DNA of 64,000 nucleotides from Roseateles_C aquae (GTDB lineage: Bacteria > Pseudomonadota > Gammaproteobacteria > Burkholderiales > Burkholderiaceae_C). The stretch lies in contig NZ_JAVXZY010000002.1 of assembly GCF_032337115.1 (NCBI RefSeq), forward strand, positions 558,001-622,000. The letters are read 5' to 3'. The position numbers were made by a program, and so were the translations under genes. Positions 32,435-43,128 of the stretch are shown here, in pieces; positions within the stretch are counted from its first letter, which is position 1; every line of letters starts with the position of its first letter. The notes under the pieces are model-generated. The model was not told the origin of the DNA. It did not search any database and was given only the letters and a program-made list of their open reading frames with translations.

Positions 32435-32453
32435 TTGTATTTCTCCGTCTGCT

Positions 32454-33917
32454 TCAGGCGTGGACCACGGCCGGGATGCGCACGGCTTGCGCCTTGCCCA
32501 CCTGCACGGTCTTGACCACGTTCCAGGCCATGATGCACATGCCAGTCAGATACAACAGACCACCGCCCAGGCGGATCACATAGAAGGGATAGGTCGCCTT
32601 CACGCTCTCCACAAAGGTGTAGACCAGGGTGCCATCCGGGTTGACCGCACGCCACATCAGGCCCTGCATCACACCGGCAATCCACATCGCAGCGATATAG
32701 AGCACGATGCCGATGGTGGCCACCCAGAAGTGCAGCTCAATGGCGCGCTTCGAGTACATCTCGGTGCGGCTGAACATGCGCGGGATCAGGTGGTACAGGC
32801 AGCCCATTGAGATCAGGCCGACCCAGCCCAGCGCGCCCGAGTGCACGTGACCAACGGTCCAGTCGGTGTAGTGCGACAGCGCGTTGACCGTCTTGATCGA
32901 CATCATCGGACCTTCGAAGGTCGACATGCCATAGAAGGACAGCGAGACGATCAGGAACTTCAGGATCGGGTCATCACGCAGCTTGTGCCAGGCACCCGAG
33001 AGGGTCATGATGCCGTTGATCATGCCGCCCCAGCTCGGTGCCAGCAGGACCAGTGAGAACAGCATGCCCACCGATTGCGCCCAGTCCGGCAGCGCCGTGT
33101 AGTGCAGATGGTGAGGACCGGCCCACATATAGGTGAAGATCAGCGCCCAGAAGTGCACGATGGACAGGCGATAGCTGTACACCGGGCGGCCGGCCTGCTT
33201 GGGGATGTAGTAGTACATCATCCCGAGGAAACCTGCGGTCAGGAAGAAGCCCACGGCATTGTGGCCATACCACCACTGCACCATGGCATCCTGCACGCCG
33301 GCATAGGCGGAGTAGCTCTTGGTCAGGCTGACCGGGATGGCAGCGCTATTGACCAGGTGCAGCAGGGCCACGGCGATGATGAAGGCGCCGAAGAACCAAT
33401 TCGCCACATAGATGTGCCGGATCTTTCGCGTGCCCACGGTGCCGAAAAACACCACAGCGAACGAGACCCAGACCAGCGTGATCAGGATGTCGACCGGCCA
33501 TTCCAGCTCAGCGTATTCCTTGCCGGAGGTGATGCCCAGCGGCAGCGTGATCGCCGCAGCCAGAATCACCAGTTGCCAGCCCACAAACGTGAACCAGGCC
33601 AGACCGGGCGCGAACAAGCGCGTCTGGCCGGTGCGCTGCACCACGTGGTAGGCCGTCGCAAACAGCGTGCAACCGCCGAAGGCGAAAATCACCGCATTCG
33701 TATGCAGCGGGCGCAAGCGCCCGTAGCTCAGGAAAGGGATCCCCAGATTGAGTTCGGGCCAGGCGAGTTGGGCGGCAATGATGACGCCGACCAACATACC
33801 GACAATGCCCCATAGAACCGCGGCGAGCGCAAACGCGCGCACGACGCCGTCCTCGTATACCGGCCCCGCCGGCTGCGACAGTCCACCCGGACCAGCCGCT
33901 TGAGCAACACTTGCCAT
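32454..33917 (-). CDS. ccoN: Cytochrome cbb3 oxidase subunit I
   Basis: Catalytic subunit of the high-affinity terminal oxidase, reducing oxygen to water and pumping protons. The 487-residue protein has about twelve membrane helices. Haem and CuB ligands are visible in [48 protein letters not shown] and [13 protein letters not shown]. It follows ccoS by 39 bases with no separate FNR box in that gap, so it is probably expressed from the promoter upstream of ccoI. Confidence 0.97.
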   Translation of the reverse strand: MASVAQAAGPGGLSQPAGPVYEDGVVRAFALAAVLWGIVGMLVGVIIAAQLAWPELNLGIPFLSYGRLRPLHTNAVIFAFGGCTLFATAYHVVQRTGQTRLFAPGLAWFTFVGWQLVILAAAITLPLGITSGKEYAELEWPVDILITLVWVSFAVVFFGTVGTRKIRHIYVANWFFGAFIIAVALLHLVNSAAIPVSLTKSYSAYAGVQDAMVQWWYGHNAVGFFLTAGFLGMMYYYIPKQAGRPVYSYRLSIVHFWALIFTYMWAGPHHLHYTALPDWAQSVGMLFSLVLLAPSWGGMINGIMTLSGAWHKLRDDPILKFLIVSLSFYGMSTFEGPMMSIKTVNALSHYTDWTVGHVHSGALGWVGLISMGCLYHLIPRMFSRTEMYSKRAIELHFWVATIGIVLYIAAMWIAGVMQGLMWRAVNPDGTLVYTFVESVKATYPFYVIRLGGGLLYLTGMCIMAWNVVKTVQVGKAQAVRIPAVVHA

Positions 33918-33956
33918 TGACGTGCTCCTTCCAACACTAGATTGACGACGGCATTC

Positions 33957-34139
33957 TTAGGGGATTACTTTGGTCACAGCTTGATCGCCATCAACCTGTG
34001 CTGTTTCATCTTCCAGAATGCGCTCACCTTCACGCACCAAATCGTCCATCTGCCCGTTGTTGATCGCCCAGCCAAAGACGCCGACGATCAACAAGACCAG
34101 CACCACGGAGAGCGGAATCAAGAGATACAAAATTTCCAT
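33957..34139 (-). CDS. ccoS: cbb3 oxidase assembly protein CcoS
   Basis: A 60-residue protein with one N-terminal membrane helix (LYLLIPLSVVLVLLIVGVFG) and the family motif FGWAINNGQMDDLVREGERI. CcoS is needed for insertion of cofactors into CcoN. It lies 15 bases after ccoI and upstream of ccoN. Confidence 0.93.
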   Translation of the reverse strand: MEILYLLIPLSVVLVLLIVGVFGWAINNGQMDDLVREGERILEDETAQVDGDQAVTKVIP

Positions 34140-34154
34140 CAGCGTCTTCTTGGC

Positions 34155-36536
34155 TCAGACGGCTCGCGCGCGCACCGACACAGTGGCGCCGCGCGGCGGC
34201 GAAGCAGGCTCATGGCGCGGCACAGCGTCAGACAGCGGCCGCCCCAAACGCAAAGCATTGAGGATCACAAACAGGGAACTGGCTGCCATGCCGATGCCCG
34301 CTGCCCACGGTGGCAGCAGGCCAAGCAAGGCCAGCGGAATACAAGCCATGTTGTAGGCCGCGGCCCAGGCCAGGTTCTGGCGGATCACGCGACGGGTACG
34401 CACGCTCAAGGCACGTGCCAAGGCCAGGTCCATCAGCCGGCCTGACAGCAGCACCGCATCGGCATGGCCGCGCGCGATCAAGGCGCCCTGCCCCATCGCG
34501 ACGCTGGCATCGGCCTGGGCCAGCACCGGCGCGTCATTGATGCCATCGCCAATCATCAGCACGCAATGCCCGGCGGCCTGCAAGGCGCGCACCTCGGCCA
34601 GCTTGCCCTCGGGGCTGATACCGCCACGCGCCTGCTGAACGCCGGCCTGTGCCGCCATGGCCTGGGCGCGCTCAGGCGCATCGCCAGACAGCAGCAGGCT
34701 GCGCAGGCCCAGCTCATGCAGGGCTGCGATCGCAGCAGCCGCGTCGGCACGCAGATGCTCGTCAAAACGCCAGCGCAGCAGCGGCTGCCCTGGCTGCCCG
34801 AACGCAAGCTGGGCAGCCGCAAGATCCGACGGCTCAAGCGTCTGGGGCGAGGCCAGCGACGCGTCTGCATCCGCCACCCAGGCCGGCGCACCCAGCCGCC
34901 AGACGCGGCCTTCGGCATCAACAGCCTGCAGGCCGAGGCCAGGCCACTCACGCACCTGCTGCCAGCGTGCCCTGTCGGCTTCTTCAACCTTGGCAAGGCG
35001 GCTCAAAGCCTGCGAGACGGGATGGCGCGAATGGGCGGCCAGCGCGGCCGCCTGCAGCAGCAGTGCCGGCTCGGGCGCGGCAGGCCAGCTGCGCGACAGC
35101 AGCAAGCCTTCCTCAGTCAGCGTGCCGGTCTTGTCCAGCACCACGGTGTCAACATCGGCCAGCGTTTCCAGCACGTCGAGCCGCGCCAGCAGCACGCCAC
35201 GGCGCGCCAGCGTGCCGGTGGCGGCCAACCAGGCCGAGGGTGCCGCCAGCGACAAGGCGCAGGGGCAGGTGACGATCAACACCGACACCGCCACCCACAG
35301 CGCACGCTGCGGCTCAATCCAGTACCAGACCAGCGCCCCTGCCAGTGCCAGGGCCAGCACCGCCCACAGGAAAGGCCCTGCCGCGCGGTCTGCCAGCCGC
35401 AGCGTGGCGGGACGCTGCGTCAGCGCCTCGCGCATCAGGCGAACAATGCCTTCGTAGCGGGTGTCGGCACCAACGCGCTGCAAGCGCAGCAGCACGGGCG
35501 CGAGCAGATTCATGCTGCCTGCTATCGCCTCCTCACCCGGCCCCTTGCTGACTGCTGCGGCCTCGCCACTGAGCAAGGCCTCGTCGGCTGCCGTTTGGCC
35601 CTGTTCGATCAATCCGTCGGCCGGAAAGGCCTGGCCGGCAAAAACCCGCACCAGATCACCAACGCGCAGCTGCGCCGGGCTGACCCGCTCGACGCCGCCA
35701 TCGGCGAGCAGGCGCTCCACTTGCTCAGGCAGGCGCTGCGTGGCCGCCTCCAGCGACTGCGCCACCCGATGCCGCGCACGCAGCTCCAGATAGCGCCCCG
35801 CCAGCAGGAAGCTGACGAACATCGTCAGCGAATCGAAATAGACCTCGTGGCCGAAGATGCCACCGGGCTCGAAGCTGGCGCCGGTGCTGGCAACAAAAGT
35901 CACCACTAGCCCCAGTGCCACCGGCACGTCCATGCCCAGCCGGCGCGCGCGCAGCTGCTGCCACGCCGCTTTGAAAAAGGGCCCGGCCGAGAACAGCATC
36001 ACCGGCAGCGTCAGCACCCAGGAGCCCCATTGCAAGAGCTGGCGCAAATCGGCCGACATCTCGCCTGGCTCCGCCAGGTAGATCGGCGTGGCCAGCATCA
36101 TCACCTGCATCATTAAAAAGGCGGCGACGAAGAGGCGCCACAGTGCCTGCCGGTGCTCGCGCTCACGCAGCTGGCGCGCCGGCGCAGCCACATCGGGCGC
36201 CGCGTCATAACCCTTGGCGACGATGGCCTGAAGCAGCTCGGAGATACGTGCCACGCTGGGGTCCCAGCACAGCTGAAGCCGCTGGGCGGCCGCATTCACC
36301 TGGGCAGCGACGACACCCGGCTGCGCCACCAGGGCGCGTTCGATGATGCCGGCGCAGGCGGCGCAGTGCATGCCACTGAGCTGCAGCTGAGACACGGCCC
36401 GGCGTTGCCCCTGCGGGCCCTGCTCCCAGCGGGTGTAGCTGGCCAGCACGGCCTCGTCGTCAAGGCACGCCCTGGGAGCCGATGCCTGGGCAGTGTCGGT
36501 GACGGGCGGTTGTGGGTGGGCGGATGTCATGAGCAT
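34155..36536 (-). CDS. ccoI: Copper-translocating P-type ATPase CcoI
   Basis: P1B-type ATPase that exports copper for cbb3 oxidase assembly. The 793-residue protein has a heavy-metal-associated domain with GMHCAACAGIIERAL near 55, eight membrane spans, the CPCAL metal motif near 425, the phosphorylation loop DKTGTLTEEG near 470 and the hinge MIGDGINDAPVLAQADASVAMG near 660. An ATG two codons later (36530) is an alternative start; neither has a strong ribosome site. First gene of the ccoISNOQPGH-orf transcript, downstream of an FNR-type box at -40. Confidence 0.95.
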   Translation of the reverse strand: MLMTSAHPQPPVTDTAQASAPRACLDDEAVLASYTRWEQGPQGQRRAVSQLQLSGMHCAACAGIIERALVAQPGVVAAQVNAAAQRLQLCWDPSVARISELLQAIVAKGYDAAPDVAAPARQLREREHRQALWRLFVAAFLMMQVMMLATPIYLAEPGEMSADLRQLLQWGSWVLTLPVMLFSAGPFFKAAWQQLRARRLGMDVPVALGLVVTFVASTGASFEPGGIFGHEVYFDSLTMFVSFLLAGRYLELRARHRVAQSLEAATQRLPEQVERLLADGGVERVSPAQLRVGDLVRVFAGQAFPADGLIEQGQTAADEALLSGEAAAVSKGPGEEAIAGSMNLLAPVLLRLQRVGADTRYEGIVRLMREALTQRPATLRLADRAAGPFLWAVLALALAGALVWYWIEPQRALWVAVSVLIVTCPCALSLAAPSAWLAATGTLARRGVLLARLDVLETLADVDTVVLDKTGTLTEEGLLLSRSWPAAPEPALLLQAAALAAHSRHPVSQALSRLAKVEEADRARWQQVREWPGLGLQAVDAEGRVWRLGAPAWVADADASLASPQTLEPSDLAAAQLAFGQPGQPLLRWRFDEHLRADAAAAIAALHELGLRSLLLSGDAPERAQAMAAQAGVQQARGGISPEGKLAEVRALQAAGHCVLMIGDGINDAPVLAQADASVAMGQGALIARGHADAVLLSGRLMDLALARALSVRTRRVIRQNLAWAAAYNMACIPLALLGLLPPWAAGIGMAASSLFVILNALRLGRPLSDAVPRHEPASPPRGATVSVRARAV

Positions 36537-36565
36537 TGGGTGAGCGAAGAGCCACCCCGGGGCCT

Positions 36566-36606
36566 AATCTAACCAAAGCCGACACAAAGCACATGACTTA
36601 TATCAA
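36566..36606 (-). promoter_or_regulatory. FNR-dependent class II promoter for the cco operon
   Basis: On the reverse strand TTGATATAAGTCAT (36593-36606) matches the FNR consensus except in two positions of the second half-site. A -10-like TAGATT lies at 36566-36571. Box centre to the expected transcription start is about 40 bases, the standard class II activator spacing. The start would lie about 23 bases before the ccoI ATG. Confidence 0.7.
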
Positions 36607-36693
36607 GGCAGACCCACGAATGGGCTCAAGCTCACCCAAATGACGCGCAATCGCATCAGTCGGCGTCGTTGATTCAGACCCGCCAGGGCAAAA

Positions 36694-36717
36694 AAAGACC
36701 GGCCTCAGCCGGTCTTT
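36694..36717. terminator. Terminator after sodB
   Basis: AAAGACCGGC/GCCGGTCTTT with a 4-base loop, extended by an A-run on the left side. Read on the reverse strand it ends in a T-run 20 bases after the sodB stop. Confidence 0.88.
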
Positions 36718-36737
36718 CGTTTTCTTTGCGGTTCCGC

Positions 36738-37319
36738 TCAGGCGAAATTGGCCTGGGCAAAGTCCCAGTTCACCAGGTGGTTCAGGAAGGCCTCGACGAA
36801 CTTCGGGCGCAGATTACGGTAGTCGATGTAGTAGGCGTGCTCCCACACATCAACAGTCAACAGTGCCTTGTCGGCCGTGGTCAGCGGCGTGCCGGCGGCG
36901 CCGGTATTGACGATGTCAACGCTGCCGTCGGCCTTCTTCACCAGCCAGGTCCAGCCGGAGCCGAAATTGCCCACGGCACTCTTGGTGAAGGCTTCCTTGA
37001 AGGCATCGAAACTGCCCCACTTGGCGTTGATGGCATCAGCCAGCGCGCCGCTGGGAGCGCCGCCGCCATTGGGCTTCATGCAGTTCCAGAAGAAGGTGTG
37101 GTTCCAGATCTGGGCGGCATTGTTGTAGATCGGGCCGCTCGAGGTCTTGACGATGTCTTCCAGCGACTTGCCTTCGAACTCGGTGCCCTTTTGCAGATTG
37201 TTCAGGTTCACCACATAGGCGTTGTGATGCTTGCCGTGGTGGAACTCCAGCGTCTCGGCGCTGTAGTGCGGGGCCAGTGCGTCCTTGGCATAGGGCAAGG
37301 CGGGCAAGGTATGTTCCAT
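36738..37319 (-). CDS. sodB: Superoxide dismutase [Fe]
   Basis: Converts superoxide to peroxide and oxygen. The 193-residue protein has the metal ligands in [13 protein letters not shown] (His), NHTFFW (His) and [13 protein letters not shown] (Asp and His). [12 protein letters not shown], with Gln next to the active site, and the FGSGW element favour the iron form. No signal peptide. Single gene ended by a strong terminator. Confidence 0.96.
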   Translation of the reverse strand: MEHTLPALPYAKDALAPHYSAETLEFHHGKHHNAYVVNLNNLQKGTEFEGKSLEDIVKTSSGPIYNNAAQIWNHTFFWNCMKPNGGGAPSGALADAINAKWGSFDAFKEAFTKSAVGNFGSGWTWLVKKADGSVDIVNTGAAGTPLTTADKALLTVDVWEHAYYIDYRNLRPKFVEAFLNHLVNWDFAQANFA

Positions 37320-37456
37320 GAGGAGTCCTCTCTTCTAGCGTTGGGTGATGAACGAATCGGGCTCGCGGGCGAACCGGGTCGGCGCCGATTGTAGGCAGCT
37401 ACAGCCACGCGGCGCATGACCCTCGGCGGCGTACGCCCTTGCGGGCGTGCCTGCGC

Positions 37457-38776
37457 TCATTGCGCCTTGGACGCTCGCCGTGTCCTGGCCGGCTTGACCG
37501 TCTGCACACGCAGCTGTGCCTCGCCATCGGCCAGCACCGCGTGCAGATCCTGCCCGGGCTGCAGCTGCGCCACCGAAGTCAGCGCCCGGCCCTGACCGTC
37601 GTCCAGCCAGGCATAGCCCCGCGCCAGCACCTGCTTGGGGTCCAGCGCCGCCAGGCGGGCCTGCAGCGTCTGCAGCCGGTCGGCCTGATGCTGCAGCGCC
37701 TGCGGCAAGGCGCGGCGCCAGCGCTGTTCCAGGTGCTGCAACTTCTGCTGCTGCATGGCCTGCAGCCGAGGCAAGACCTGACCCCAGCGCTGGGCCAGCA
37801 AGGCGATACGGCGCCGCTGGCGTGCCAGCGCATCGCTGGGGCGAGCCAGACGCAAAGCGGCGCGATCCAGGCGCTGCGCGTGAGCGTCCAGGCGCTGGTC
37901 CATGCGACGCATCAGCGTGCGCGCCAGTGCGGCCAGCTGATCCATGCAGGCGGCCCGTGAGGGCGTGGCCAATTCGGCGGCCGCGGTTGGCGTCGGCGCG
38001 CGAAGATCGGCAGCCAGGTCGGCCAAAGTCACATCGGTCTCGTGGCCGACCCCGCAGACCACCGGCAAGGCGGATTCGGCAATCGCCCGCACCAGGCGCT
38101 CATCATTGAAGGCCCACAAATCCTCCAAGGAGCCGCCGCCACGGCAGAGCAGCAGCAGATCCACTTCGGCCCGGGCATTGGCCTGCGCCAGCGCCTGCAA
38201 CAAGGCGGCTGGCGCTTCGGCACCCTGGACCAGGCTCGGGTAGACGATCACCTGCACATGCGGCGCACGGCGCGCCAGCGTGGTCAGCACATCGTGCAAG
38301 GCGGCGCCTGCCAGCGAGGTGATGACGCCGATTCGCGTCGCAAATGCGGGCAACTCACGCTTGCGGCTGGGATCAAACAAACCCTGCGCCTCCAGCCGGG
38401 CCTTGAGCCGCAGGAACTGCTCGTACAAGGCGCCCGCCCCGGCCCGCCGCATCGCCTCAACGATGAACTGCAACTCACCACGCGGCTCGTAGAGCGCCAG
38501 GCGGCCGCGCAACTCGACCCGCTGACCATCGGCCGGCGCGAAATCAGTCAGCGAGGCCGCGCGGCGAAACATCGCACAGCGCAGCATCGCCGCTGCGCCA
38601 TCGGCATCCTTCAGGCTGAAATAGCAATGCCCGCTGGCCGCCCGCGTGAAGCCGGACAGCTCGCCTTCGACCTGAACCACGGCGAAGCGCGCCTGCAGGC
38701 TGTCGGACACCGCGTTCAGCAGCGCAGCAACCCCCCAGCTGAGCCGTGTTGATGCGGGTTTGAAGGGCTCACCCAT
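37457..38776 (-). CDS. xseA: Exodeoxyribonuclease VII large subunit
   Basis: Degrades single-stranded DNA together with XseB, which is not in this window. The 439-residue form starting MGEPFKPASTRLSW aligns with the family; starts 24 or 15 codons upstream remain possible. The OB-fold N-terminal domain (VQVEGELSGFTRAASGHCYFSLKD), the nuclease core (GVITSLAGAALHDVL, LLLCRGGGSLEDLWAFNDE and PVVCGVGHETDVTLADLAAD) and a long coiled-coil C-terminal region (about 255-385, Arg/Gln/Leu-rich) are visible. Confidence 0.95.
   Translation of the reverse strand: MGEPFKPASTRLSWGVAALLNAVSDSLQARFAVVQVEGELSGFTRAASGHCYFSLKDADGAAAMLRCAMFRRAASLTDFAPADGQRVELRGRLALYEPRGELQFIVEAMRRAGAGALYEQFLRLKARLEAQGLFDPSRKRELPAFATRIGVITSLAGAALHDVLTTLARRAPHVQVIVYPSLVQGAEAPAALLQALAQANARAEVDLLLLCRGGGSLEDLWAFNDERLVRAIAESALPVVCGVGHETDVTLADLAADLRAPTPTAAAELATPSRAACMDQLAALARTLMRRMDQRLDAHAQRLDRAALRLARPSDALARQRRRIALLAQRWGQVLPRLQAMQQQKLQHLEQRWRRALPQALQHQADRLQTLQARLAALDPKQVLARGYAWLDDGQGRALTSVAQLQPGQDLHAVLADGEAQLRVQTVKPARTRRASKAQ
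37770..37786 (+). repeat. Dispersed 17-mer, copy 2 (inside xseA)
   Basis: Second copy of GGCAAGACCTGACCCCA. It lies within the coiled-coil-encoding part of xseA without breaking the frame. Confidence 0.6.
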
Positions 38777-39144
38777 GCGCAAACCCAGCCGTGGCGCGGG
38801 ACCGGAACTCCACAAGCGCATGAACACTGGGCCGGCGGGCCGATGCACCCGTCACGCCACTGACACAAAGCGATAAGCGCTTGTTTTGCAAGTTGTTTTT
38901 CCTGCTCAAAAATGAGGCAATGTGTGCCAAACCCAGATTTTTCGGCCTCTGGCGCGGCTTCATCAGCGCTTGCCCACAAAGTTATCCACAGCCGCGGTGG
39001 ATGTCTTTGACGGCAGCCAAAGGGCGGGCTGCGCCCTGTCACAGAACTGTGCCGGCAAGCGCCACGGATGGCGCCATAATCGCGCGCAGCCAAGCCCGCA
39101 GCACCGCCCGCTGGGGGCTGAATTGTCCTGATGAGGGGAAGACC
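38777..39144. other. Intergenic region between xseA and ExbB-like gene with one DnaA box
   Basis: 368 bases separate the divergent starts of xseA and the ExbB-like gene, so promoters for both must lie here. A consensus DnaA box TTATCCACA is at 38982-38990. The stretch 38870-38935 is relatively AT-rich, with runs such as TTGTTTTGCAAGTTG. No convincing gene is seen, apart from possible N-terminal extensions of xseA up to 38848. Confidence 0.5.
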
Positions 39145-39774
39145 TTGCTTTCGATCATACAAGCCGCCGGCTGGCCGATTTGGCCCCTGCTCCTGTGCTC
39201 CGTCGTGGCCCTGGCGCTGGTTATCGAGCGCCTGTCCAGCCTGCGGCCGCAACGCATTGCGCCACCGACGCTGCTGGACGAGGTGCTGAGCGTCACCAGC
39301 CATCACCTGCCCAATGCCGATGTGATCAACAAGCTGGCCGAGAATTCGCTGCTCGGTCAGGTGCTGGCCAGTGGGCTGCGCGCCGTCGTCGTCGAGCCGC
39401 GCATCACTGACGCTCGCCTGCGCCAGACCTTCGAGCTGGCCGGTCGCGCCGCCATCCATCAGCTGGAGCGTTACCTGAACACGCTGGGCACCATCGCCAC
39501 TGCAGCACCACTGCTGGGTCTGCTGGGCACGGTGGTGGGCATGATCGAGATCTTCGGCAGCCAAAGCCCCAGCGGCAACAACCCCGCCCAGCTTGCTCAT
39601 GGCATCTCGGTGGCGCTGTACAACACCGCCTTCGGCCTGATCATCGCCATCCCTACGCTGATGCTCTACCGCTACTTCCGCGGCCTTGTCGAGGCCTATG
39701 TGCTGGAGTTGGAGCAGGCCAGCGAGCGTTTCATGTCCCACCTGACCCGCTTCAGCCAGGGGGCGCAGCGATGA
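39145..39774 (+). CDS. exbB: MotA/TolQ/ExbB proton channel family protein
   Basis: A 209-residue inner-membrane protein with three predicted membrane helices: about 10-28 (IWPLLLCSVVALALVIERL), 120-140 and 155-180. The conserved LGTIATAAPLLGLLGTVVGMIEIF segment is the proton-channel core. The start is a TTG with GAGGGG nine bases upstream; no in-frame ATG lies between the upstream region and the first helix. It overlaps the following ExbD gene by four bases. It is followed by lpxK, Trm112, kdsB and adk, as in many Burkholderiales. It could energise TonB or an envelope process linked to LPS. A separate TonB-linked ExbB lies at 46278. Confidence 0.88.
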   Translation: MLSIIQAAGWPIWPLLLCSVVALALVIERLSSLRPQRIAPPTLLDEVLSVTSHHLPNADVINKLAENSLLGQVLASGLRAVVVEPRITDARLRQTFELAGRAAIHQLERYLNTLGTIATAAPLLGLLGTVVGMIEIFGSQSPSGNNPAQLAHGISVALYNTAFGLIIAIPTLMLYRYFRGLVEAYVLELEQASERFMSHLTRFSQGAQR

Positions 39775-40190
39775 AGTTCCGCCAGCGAAAGGCCGAGGAG
39801 CCGGAGATCAATCTGATCCCCTTCATCGACGTGCTGCTGGTGATCCTGATCTTCCTGATGCTGTCGACCACCTACTCGAAGTTCACCGAGTTGCAGATCA
39901 CGCTGCCGACCGCCGACGCCGATGCTGCCAAGGACCGACCGCGCGAGATCATCGTCGCGGTGTCGGCCGACGGGCGCTACATGATCAACCGCCAGGTTGT
40001 CGAGGGCCGCACCGTCGAGTTGCTGACCGCCGCGCTGGGCCAGGCCGCGCAAGGTCAGCCCGACACCATGGTGATCGTGTCGGCCGATGCCTCGGCGGCC
40101 CATCAGTCGGTCGTCAATGTGATGGACGCGGCGCGCCGTGCCGGACTGGCGCGGCTGACCTTCGCGGCCCAGGGCAAGAGCGAGAACTGA
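39771..40190 (+). CDS. exbD: ExbD/TolR-family biopolymer transporter
   Basis: A 139-residue protein with a single N-terminal membrane helix containing the key aspartate (INLIPFIDVLLVILIFLMLS) and a periplasmic domain (ITLPTADADAAKD to LTFAAQG). It partners the overlapping ExbB-like gene upstream in a proton-driven complex. It ends eight bases before lpxK. Confidence 0.93.
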   Translation: MKFRQRKAEEPEINLIPFIDVLLVILIFLMLSTTYSKFTELQITLPTADADAAKDRPREIIVAVSADGRYMINRQVVEGRTVELLTAALGQAAQGQPDTMVIVSADASAAHQSVVNVMDAARRAGLARLTFAAQGKSEN

Positions 40191-40197
40191 CACGGCC

Positions 40198-41241
40198 ATG
40201 AGTCTGGCCGATAGGCTGCAGCGCGCCTGGCGTGATGACGACGCGCTGGCCCAGGCCTTGCGGCCCCTGGCCGCCCTGCACGGCGCCCTGATACGGCTGC
40301 GCGTGCTGCTTTACCGGCTTGGTTTCAAGCGCGCCGCCAGCCTGCCGGTGCCGGTCATCGTCGTCGGCAACTGGATCGTCGGCGGTGCCGGCAAGACGCC
40401 CACCACGCTGGCGCTGCTGCGCCGCTGCGCTGCCCTGGGTCTGCGCGCAGGCGTCATCTCGCGCGGCTATGGCCGCAGCGATGAGACGCTAATCCGTGTT
40501 GTTAGCGGCGGGGACAGTGCTACGGAGGTTGGCGACGAACCGCTGCTGATCCAGCGCCGCGCAGGCGTGCCGGTGGCTGTGGGCCGCGACCGCGTCGCCA
40601 CGGCCAGGGCGCTGCTGGCCGCCCATCCCGATTTGCAAGTCCTGATCAGTGACGATGGCCTGCAGCATTGGCGCTTGCCGCGCCAGCTGTCGGTGCTGGT
40701 GTTTGACGAACGCGGTCTTGGCAATGGCCGCCTGCTGCCCGCCGGCCCGCTGCGCCAGAACAGGCCCTTGGCCGCCGCACCTGGCAGCAGCAGCGAACAA
40801 CTGGTGCTCTACAACGCCCCGCAAGCCAGTACGGCCTTGACTGGCCATCTCGCTCAGCGGCGCCTTGCCGGCGCGGTGCGCTTAAAGGACTGGTGGGCCG
40901 GCCAGCCCGCCACGCTGCAGGCACTCCAAGCACTGTGCAGCGCACGTGCGCGCCCCCTGCTGGCGGCCGCCGGCATGGCCGCGCCGCAGCGCTTCTTTGC
41001 GATGTTGCGAGAACAGGGCTTGGTCATCGACGAACTGCCCCTGCCTGACCACTACCGCTTTGACACCCTGCCCTGGCCCGCTGACACGCCGACGCTGCTG
41101 ATCACGGAAAAAGACGCCGTCAAACTCTTGCCCGAGCGCCTGCATGGCACCGAGGTCTGGGTGGTAACGCTAGACTTCAGCCCCGAACAAGCTTTTGAGC
41201 AAGCGCTGGACAGTCATCTGGCCAGGCTGCTGAACCGATGA
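40198..41241 (+). CDS. lpxK: Tetraacyldisaccharide 4'-kinase
   Basis: Phosphorylates the 4' position of the lipid A disaccharide. The 347-residue protein shows the family N-terminus (hydrophobic/basic, near the membrane), P-loop [18 protein letters not shown] near 57-74, ISRGYGR near 95, ISDDGLQHW near 150 and the C-terminal [11 protein letters not shown] near 300. It is translationally coupled to the Trm112 gene by a four-base overlap. Confidence 0.96.
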   Translation: MSLADRLQRAWRDDDALAQALRPLAALHGALIRLRVLLYRLGFKRAASLPVPVIVVGNWIVGGAGKTPTTLALLRRCAALGLRAGVISRGYGRSDETLIRVVSGGDSATEVGDEPLLIQRRAGVPVAVGRDRVATARALLAAHPDLQVLISDDGLQHWRLPRQLSVLVFDERGLGNGRLLPAGPLRQNRPLAAAPGSSSEQLVLYNAPQASTALTGHLAQRRLAGAVRLKDWWAGQPATLQALQALCSARARPLLAAAGMAAPQRFFAMLREQGLVIDELPLPDHYRFDTLPWPADTPTLLITEKDAVKLLPERLHGTEVWVVTLDFSPEQAFEQALDSHLARLLNR

Positions 41242-41432
41242 TGGATAACCGACTGCTGGACATGCTGGTCTGCCCGATTTGCAAGGGCCCGCTGGAATTG
41301 CTGCGCCATGAGGACGGCAGCCGCGAACTGGCCTGCCACGCCGACCGACTCGCCTTTCCGATCCGTGACGACATTCCGGTGATGCTGGCCAATGAGGCAC
41401 GCAGCCTGGACAGCAGCGCGTCTGGCGGCTGA
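41238..41432 (+). CDS. Trm112 family protein
   Basis: A 64-residue protein with [16 protein letters not shown] and [21 protein letters not shown], the usual bacterial Trm112/YcaR layout. Eukaryotic Trm112 activates methyltransferases. The bacterial version is almost always between lpxK and kdsB, as here, and its role is not settled. Two in-frame ATGs are adjacent at the start; it overlaps lpxK by four bases and ends eight bases before kdsB. Confidence 0.92.
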   Translation: MMDNRLLDMLVCPICKGPLELLRHEDGSRELACHADRLAFPIRDDIPVMLANEARSLDSSASGG

Positions 41433-41440
41433 GCAGATTC

Positions 41441-42193
41441 ATGAGCTTCACTGTCATCGTCCCGGCGCGGCTGGCGTCGACCCGCCTGCCTGGCAAGCCA
41501 CTGGCTGATATCCACGGTCTGCCGATGATCGTCCTCGTCGCCCGGCGTGCCGCACTGTCGCAAGCCAGCCAGGTCGTTGTGGCCACCGATGCGGCCGAGG
41601 TCATGGCCGCTTGTGAGGCTCATGGCGTCAAGGCACTGCTGACCCGTGCCGATCATCCCAGCGGCAGCGATCGCCTCGCCGAGGCCTGCACGCAGCTGGG
41701 TCTGCAGGGCAACGATCTGGTCGTCAACGTGCAGGGTGACGAACCGCTGATCGCGCCCGCCATGATCGATGCCTGCGCGGCCCAGTTGGCGCTGCGCCCC
41801 GAGTGCGTGATGGCCACGGTGGCCCATGAGCTCCGCGATGTGTCGGAGTTCAACAACCCGAACGTGGTCAAGCTGGTGACCGATGCACTGGGCCGTGCCC
41901 TGTATTTTTCCCGCGCGCCAATCCCGTGCTGGCGCGATGCTCCGGTTGCTGGCCAGCCAGCCCCTGGCGCGGTGTACCGGCACGTTGGCTTGTATGCCTA
42001 CCAGGCCGGCTTTCTGCGCCGCTTCCCGACGCTGGCGGCCAGCCCGCTGGAGCAGATCGAATCGCTGGAGCAACTGCGCGTGCTCTGGCACGGTGAACGC
42101 ATCGCCGTACACATCAGCAGCGAGCGCCCCGGTCCTGGCGTGGACACGCCTGAGGATCTGGCCCGCGTGCGTGATTTGCTGCGTCCGCGCTGA
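41441..42193 (+). CDS. kdsB: 3-deoxy-manno-octulosonate cytidylyltransferase
   Basis: Activates Kdo as CMP-Kdo for lipopolysaccharide core synthesis. The 250-residue protein has the nucleotide-binding start [35 protein letters not shown] near 67, [11 protein letters not shown] near 95, YFSRAPIP near 150 and [15 protein letters not shown] near 180. Length is normal. It sits in the envelope cluster with lpxK. Confidence 0.97.
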   Translation: MSFTVIVPARLASTRLPGKPLADIHGLPMIVLVARRAALSQASQVVVATDAAEVMAACEAHGVKALLTRADHPSGSDRLAEACTQLGLQGNDLVVNVQGDEPLIAPAMIDACAAQLALRPECVMATVAHELRDVSEFNNPNVVKLVTDALGRALYFSRAPIPCWRDAPVAGQPAPGAVYRHVGLYAYQAGFLRRFPTLAASPLEQIESLEQLRVLWHGERIAVHISSERPGPGVDTPEDLARVRDLLRPR

Positions 42194-42307
42194 TCCAGCA
42201 TCTGGGATCGCAAGCACGGCGTGGAGGCCATGCCACACCGGCTTTTCAAAGCGCTGTCCTCTGCGGGTTACACCCCAGAACAAGCCGTCACAGCGTCAGC
42301 CGAGTGA

Positions 42308-43057
<750 letters not shown>

Positions 43058-43090
43058 GCGCTGCCACGGGCCTCGTGCCAGTCAAACTGC

Positions 43091-43112
43091 AAGCCGCTGT
43101 TCCAGCGGCTTT
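43091..43112 (+). terminator. Terminator after adk
   Basis: AAGCCGCT/AGCGGCTT with a short GTTCC loop, followed by TTCTTTTT, 33 bases after the adk stop. Confidence 0.88.
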
Positions 43113-43128
43113 CTTTTTGCCCGACAAT

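Noticed and set aside
38777..39144. Replication origin
   Set aside because: Only one DnaA box and no dnaA/dnaN or AT-rich 13-mers.
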